DNA of 10,394 bases, taken from the NCBI GenBank assembly GCA_025937955.1, contig JAICQI010000136.1:1-10394 (forward strand). Reading direction: 5' to 3'. Both the position numbers and the translations under genes were made by a program. The DNA is from Pyrinomonadaceae bacterium. GTDB lineage: Bacteria > Acidobacteriota > Blastocatellia > Pyrinomonadales > Pyrinomonadaceae. The notes under the pieces were generated by a model. It was given only the letters and a program-made list of their open reading frames with translations, was not told the DNA's origin and made no database searches. Position 1 is the stretch's first letter. Each line of letters opens with the position of its first letter. This document shows positions 7,111-10,394 of the stretch, piece after piece.

Positions 7111-7166
7111 CACGGATTTTCACGGTGAAAACGAATCTTAATCGTCTTCATCCGTGAAAATCCGTG
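7111..7166. repeat. Perfect 15-bp inverted repeat CACGGATTTTCACGG
   Basis: CACGGATTTTCACGG (7111-7125) and its exact complement CCGTGAAAATCCGTG (7152-7166) are separated by 26 nt. Part of the loop can extend the stem (TGAAAACG 7126-7133 against CGTCTTCA 7143-7150, one mismatch, one bulged base). It begins 18 bases past the stop codon of the PEP-CTERM gene and lies upstream of the sigma gene on the same strand. It could separate the two transcripts, though no T-tract follows on the minus strand. The sequence style is that of dispersed intergenic palindromes. Confidence 0.75.
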
Positions 7167-7183
7167 GCCTGAATCAAATACAA

Positions 7184-7657
7184 TTAACGACGTTTTCGGT
7201 TGAGCTTGCGCGCGAATGCAGCCGCGGCCGCGAGACCGCTACCAAGCAACACCATCGCAGTGGGCTCGGGGTTTTGCGAAACCTCGGGCGTGGAGGGTCT
7301 CACGATCCCGAGTCTTGGTCCCTGATGGATCGCCGTGCTAAATCCACCCTGTTTCCCATTATTGTTTTCAAAGTTCGCCGCGAACAGATATGCCGTGCCC
7401 GTGACCCTTTGAATATCAATACTCGTCAACTTAGCGAACCCAAGATGCTTTCCATTATTGTTTTCAAAATGCCCCACGTACTCGTAGCCGGTGTCCAGGA
7501 CACTTTGAATATCAAAATCGAAGAGATTGTGTCTTTCGGCAAAGATGAGCTTTTCAAGCGCCAGGTTACCGTGAGCCCTGTCAGCCCGAGCAGAAGTAAC
7601 CAGCGTCATGCAAAACACGGCAGTGACGATGCCGGTCAAAACCCTTGTTCTAGTCAT
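7184..7657 (-). CDS. PEP-CTERM exported protein with two internal 32-residue repeats
   Basis: 157 residues from ATG 7657, which has AGGG 8 nt upstream; the open frame extends to a TTG at 7699 but without support. Residues 1-25 are a signal peptide ending TSARA. The C-terminus carries a PEP-CTERM sorting signal: NPEPT (129-133), a short hydrophobic helix (about 134-149) and a basic tail KLNRKRR. Exosortase (EpsH/XrtA-type) systems process such tails to anchor or release proteins outside the cell. The middle holds two similar units, about 47-78 and 79-110, sharing DIQ, then V, T, Y, and FENNNGK followed by GF (15 of 32 identical by eye). I recognise no enzyme domain. No exosortase gene is in the window. 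A shorter overlapping open frame on the opposite strand is not credible. The sorting signal is clear; the protein's role is unknown. Confidence 0.88.
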   Translation of the reverse strand: MTRTRVLTGIVTAVFCMTLVTSARADRAHGNLALEKLIFAERHNLFDFDIQSVLDTGYEYVGHFENNNGKHLGFAKLTSIDIQRVTGTAYLFAANFENNNGKQGGFSTAIHQGPRLGIVRPSTPEVSQNPEPTAMVLLGSGLAAAAAFARKLNRKRR

Positions 7658-7697
7658 GTCCTTGTCCCTAAAGGAAAGAGAATGTTTTCCCGCACGC

Positions 7698-7718
7698 AAA
7701 ACAAGCCGGGGGCTTTTT
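7698..7718. terminator. GC-rich hairpin with T-tract, candidate terminator or leader attenuator
   Basis: AAGCC (7703-7707) pairs with GGCTT (7711-7715) over a 3-nt loop, flanked by A-rich and T-rich runs so that a T-tract follows on either strand. On the minus strand it lies between the GH31 stop (7831) and the PEP-CTERM start (7657), where it could end the GH31 transcript. A TATAAG box just upstream on that strand (7732-7727) leaves open that it sits in the PEP-CTERM leader and acts as an attenuator. The short stem and 3-nt loop make it a modest candidate. Confidence 0.4.
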
Positions 7719-7830
7719 GTCGCAGCTTATAGGGGAAAGCTGCCAGAAGATATATGTAGTTTGTTCCGATTTTGTCACCAGCCTGCCACGTGACTGTAAC
7801 AATCCGGCAATATTGTACATGACCGTACAG

Positions 7831-10257
7831 TCAGGGTTGCCGGAGCTCAACTTCATGGGCCCTGCTCTCATCCGCAATCGTGACAACACTCGGCGTGCGC
7901 TTATCTGATTTCATGACGAAACTGAACTTCCGTGGCCCGGGGTTATAACTTCCCTGCGGTGCAGCCACTCTGACCACAAATCCACCCGGCCCGCGTCGCA
8001 CGTTTAGAGCAGTTCTGCGAAAGACACCTCTTTTATAAGCAGGGCTCAGTCCGTCGTCTTCATAAAGAGTCGTTGACGCCGAACCACGCTCGTCCGGGAA
8101 AATAGTGAACGTGATCGGATCGACCGGCTTTTCACCGACATACTTAAGCGCGGGTCCGGTCGGAATGATTGCGCCGCCACGTACGTACATCGGCACGACA
8201 TCGAGGGGCGCGTCGGCGGTGATCACGCTTCCTCCTGAGTACTGTTTGTGGGTCCAGTAGTCGTACCAGGTGCCCGCAGGCAAGTAGACCCGACGACTCG
8301 TTACGTCGGGCTTCATAACCGGCGCGAGAAGGAGATCCTCACCCACCATAAATTGATCGTCGAGATTGTAGGTGCTCTGATCGTTCTGGTAGTTGAGCAG
8401 CAAAGGTCGAAACGGAGGGACACCTGTGCGGTGCGCTTCTTCTAAAGTAGTGTAGAGATAGGGCAATAGCTCGTAACGGAGGTTCAAATAACGGCGAATG
8501 ATGTCTTCGTAGTGCTTGCCGAAGCGCCAAGGTTCCTGATCGTAACCGTCGTTCTCTTTGTGGTTGCGACAGAACGGCGCCAGAAAACCCACCTGATAAG
8601 AACGCACCAGCAACTCGCCGTTGCCGCGGCCAATGAAACCACCGATATCACTGCCGACAAAAGGCTCGCCTGACAAACCCAACGAAGTAAACATCGGGAT
8701 GTTCAGCGCCAGAGCTTCCCAGGTGCTATTCGTGTCGCCGGTCCACATGGTCGAGTAACGCTGGATGCCGGCGTACGCCGCGCGCGTGATGACGTAAGGA
8801 CGGCGATCGGGTTGCAGTCGCTCGAGTCCTTCATAAGTCGCGCGCGCCATCAGCAGCGCAAAGGTGTTGCGGTTCTTGGCGTGAGTGGTCTTCTCTCCTT
8901 CGTCGTAACTCACCACATCCAACTGGTTCTTGCCGGTCTGATCGATGAAGTCAGAAGGCTCGTTCATGTCGTTCCAGATCCCTGCGATGCCGTGGTCGGT
9001 GTAAAAGCGATGCAGGTCACCCCACCAGCGTCGTGCTTCCGGCATCGTGTAATCGACGAAAACGCTGTCGCCGGGCCACACGCGCGGCACAAACAGATCG
9101 CCATTGCGACGGCGTTGGAAAAAGTTCTTTTCTAAACCCTCATCGAAGGCGTGATAGCGTTCGGTCTTGTCGGTCGGATGCTTGACGCCGGGATCGACTA
9201 TCGTGACGACCTTCACTCCCTGTCGGGCCAGTTTGTCAGTGAGCGCTTTCGGATTTGGAAAACGTTCCTTGTCGAAAGTGAAGACGCGGTATCCGTGCAT
9301 GTAATCGATGTCGAGATAGATCACGTCCAGCGGCAAATCTCGCTGGCGATACTCATTCACGACTTCTTCGACCATCGTGTCAGGGTAGTAGCTCCAGCGG
9401 CTCTGCTGATTGCCGAGCGCCCACTTTGGCGGCAGCGGCATGTGGCCGGTGAGATCGGCATAACGGCCGAGGATCTTTTTGATCGACGGGCCGTAGAAGA
9501 AGTAGTAATTCATCTCGCCGCCTTCGGCGCCAAACCATGCGCGCTGTTGCGAGGTGCGACCGAAGTTGAAATAGCTGCGATAGCTGTTATCGAAGAAAAT
9601 GCCGTAGGCGATACCACGTTGCAGGCCGATGTAAAACGGGATGGTTTGGTAGATCGGATCCTTGCCTTCGGTGTAGCCGGGCGTGTCGGAGTTCCAGTTG
9701 ATGAATGAGAGACGACGTTTGTCGAGACGTGCGGCCTTTTCGCCGAGACCGTAGAAGTGTTCGTCAAAGCCGAGCTTCTTCGACGCGGCGACAAACATGC
9801 CTGCTTTCGGATCGAACAATAAGCCATTGAGGAGTCCTTTTGCGTCGTAGGACATTGGGCGTTCGTCGCCGTTGAGAAGTTGGTGAGTGCGGGCGTCGCG
9901 AAACTCGATGAGCAGCGGTGAACGACGGATTGTTACCTCGAGCTCGTCAGTCGTGATTGTGATCTGGTCTGAGGATTCTTGCAGGTTCCAACGCGGGGTG
10001 GTCCAGTCGGTTTTCGCAATGGCCCAGGAATGATCGCGCGCCGGGATTGATTTGGTGAACGACGCTCGAACGCGGATGAGATCCGGGGCGAGGATTGTTA
10101 GCCGCACCTGCGAGTTGTCCTGGCAATTGAGCGTAACGCTCTGTTCCGCTCTGGTCAGACTGACAACAGGACCAATCTTCTCGAGCGTCGTGATGTCCTG
10201 CGCCACCGCGGTTGCACAGGTAACTAAAATGGCGATGAGAACGAGACAGTGTTTCAT
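7831..10257 (-). CDS. Secreted glycoside hydrolase family 31 (alpha-glucosidase type)
   Basis: 808 residues from ATG 10257. It would hydrolyse terminal alpha-linked glucose (possibly xylose) from oligosaccharides with retention of configuration. A signal peptide (MKHCLVLIAILVTCATAVAQ) places it in the periplasm or outside. An N-terminal beta-sandwich (about 30-265) precedes the catalytic barrel (about 275-610). The barrel shows VIYLDIDYM (D316, D318), the nucleophile in GIWNDMNEPSDF (D430), the acid/base in WTGDTNSTW (D508), and FVGSDIGGF. C-terminal beta domains follow, including YEDDGLSPAYKRG typical of DUF5110. Length and motif order fit complete GH31 enzymes and no key residue is missing. 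The frame stays open upstream to 10332, but that stretch translates the palindromic repeat, so ATG 10257 before the signal peptide is the start. The nearest gene downstream on the strand is the PEP-CTERM gene, 173 nt away. No transporter or other sugar gene is visible. Exact substrate cannot be read from sequence. Confidence 0.96.
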   Translation of the reverse strand: MKHCLVLIAILVTCATAVAQDITTLEKIGPVVSLTRAEQSVTLNCQDNSQVRLTILAPDLIRVRASFTKSIPARDHSWAIAKTDWTTPRWNLQESSDQITITTDELEVTIRRSPLLIEFRDARTHQLLNGDERPMSYDAKGLLNGLLFDPKAGMFVAASKKLGFDEHFYGLGEKAARLDKRRLSFINWNSDTPGYTEGKDPIYQTIPFYIGLQRGIAYGIFFDNSYRSYFNFGRTSQQRAWFGAEGGEMNYYFFYGPSIKKILGRYADLTGHMPLPPKWALGNQQSRWSYYPDTMVEEVVNEYRQRDLPLDVIYLDIDYMHGYRVFTFDKERFPNPKALTDKLARQGVKVVTIVDPGVKHPTDKTERYHAFDEGLEKNFFQRRRNGDLFVPRVWPGDSVFVDYTMPEARRWWGDLHRFYTDHGIAGIWNDMNEPSDFIDQTGKNQLDVVSYDEGEKTTHAKNRNTFALLMARATYEGLERLQPDRRPYVITRAAYAGIQRYSTMWTGDTNSTWEALALNIPMFTSLGLSGEPFVGSDIGGFIGRGNGELLVRSYQVGFLAPFCRNHKENDGYDQEPWRFGKHYEDIIRRYLNLRYELLPYLYTTLEEAHRTGVPPFRPLLLNYQNDQSTYNLDDQFMVGEDLLLAPVMKPDVTSRRVYLPAGTWYDYWTHKQYSGGSVITADAPLDVVPMYVRGGAIIPTGPALKYVGEKPVDPITFTIFPDERGSASTTLYEDDGLSPAYKRGVFRRTALNVRRGPGGFVVRVAAPQGSYNPGPRKFSFVMKSDKRTPSVVTIADESRAHEVELRQP

Positions 10258-10283
10258 AGTTTTGTTAACACGACTTACCGGTA

Positions 10284-10364
10284 ATCGGGTCAGTACCGTA
10301 ACGCGGTAGCGTCGGGTCAGCGTAGCAATCACCCGACGCTACCGCGTTGCGGTACTGACCCGAT
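10284..10364. repeat. Long inverted repeat, REP/BIME-like (34-bp arms)
   Basis: Left arm 10284-10317 and right arm 10331-10364 are complementary at 33 of 34 positions. The exception (T10299 opposite G10349) would be a G-U wobble in a plus-strand transcript. The loop is 13 nt. Each arm holds its own small palindrome (TACCG, 5 nt, CGGTA in the left arm) flanked by GGGTCAG and GCGTCGGGT. This is the structure of a REP unit paired with an inverted copy. It lies 26 bases upstream of the GH31 start codon on the minus strand, so it may sit in the leader or promoter of that gene. No RAYT transposase is present in the window. Confidence 0.8.
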
Positions 10365-10394
10365 CCAAGTAGGTCCCTCAAATCGATCCTGTAA

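Noticed and set aside
7154..7732. Plus-strand 192-codon open frame over the PEP-CTERM gene
   Set aside because: It is antisense to a gene with a signal peptide, PEP-CTERM tail and good ribosome binding site, and its own product has no recognisable domain and runs through the intergenic repeat.
7814..7829. Palindrome TGTAC/GTACA just after the GH31 stop codon
   Set aside because: The 5-bp stem has no T-tract, so it is too weak to call as a terminator or operator.
9151..9708. Plus-strand 185-codon open frame inside the GH31 gene
   Set aside because: It is a shadow of the conserved GH31 catalytic region in the opposite strand.
10258..10332. In-frame N-terminal extension of the GH31 gene to 10332
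   Set aside because: It translates the palindromic repeat and would bury the clear signal peptide that begins at ATG 10257.

Overview
The window looks like chromosomal DNA of a member of the Acidobacteriota, most likely near Blastocatellia. This is inferred from gene style, not from a marker gene. The clues are moderate-to-high GC, an ECF sigma factor gene overlapping a Ser/Thr kinase gene whose product begins in the characteristic TPERWQQVKK style, a second sigma factor overlapping a membrane anti-sigma-like gene, a PEP-CTERM protein, a TolB-like propeller protein and several dispersed palindromic repeats. No rRNA, tRNA, CRISPR array, transposase or phage gene is visible.

Layout. (1) 1-664, minus strand: an ECF sigma factor followed by the N-terminus of a Ser/Thr protein kinase that runs off the left edge. 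The kinase reading frame appears to begin at an AUC codon inside the sigma gene. (2) 665-808: a divergent intergenic region with a CACAAAAAGG-type repeat. (3) 809-5606, plus strand: three tightly overlapping genes (ATGA overlap, then a 13-28 nt overlap) encoding exported proteins. These are a two-domain DUF4412-like/glycine-rich protein, a 715-residue protein with no family I recognise, and a TolB-like beta-propeller. (4) 5608-5661: an inverted repeat between convergent genes, related to the repeat at 678 and probably a terminator. (5) 5659-6973, minus strand: a sigma-70 family factor and its overlapping membrane-anchored anti-sigma-like protein. (6) 7111-7166: a perfect 15-bp inverted repeat. 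(7) 7184-7657, minus strand: a small PEP-CTERM exported protein with two internal 32-residue repeats. (8) 7831-10257, minus strand: a secreted family GH31 alpha-glucosidase-type enzyme. (9) 10284-10364: a 34-bp-arm inverted repeat resembling a paired REP element (BIME).

How the genes may work together. Both sigma factors are paired with a likely signal-transducing partner, a kinase in one case and a membrane anti-sigma in the other. They flank the three-gene secreted-protein operon on either side, so the operon is a reasonable but untested candidate target of one of them. The GH31 enzyme and the PEP-CTERM protein are both exported and lie on the same strand, but a terminator-like hairpin separates them. 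The least ordinary items are the probable AUC start of the kinase, the unrecognised three-gene envelope operon, the repeated PEP-CTERM protein and the three unrelated palindromic repeat families. No complete new defence or mobile system is evident.
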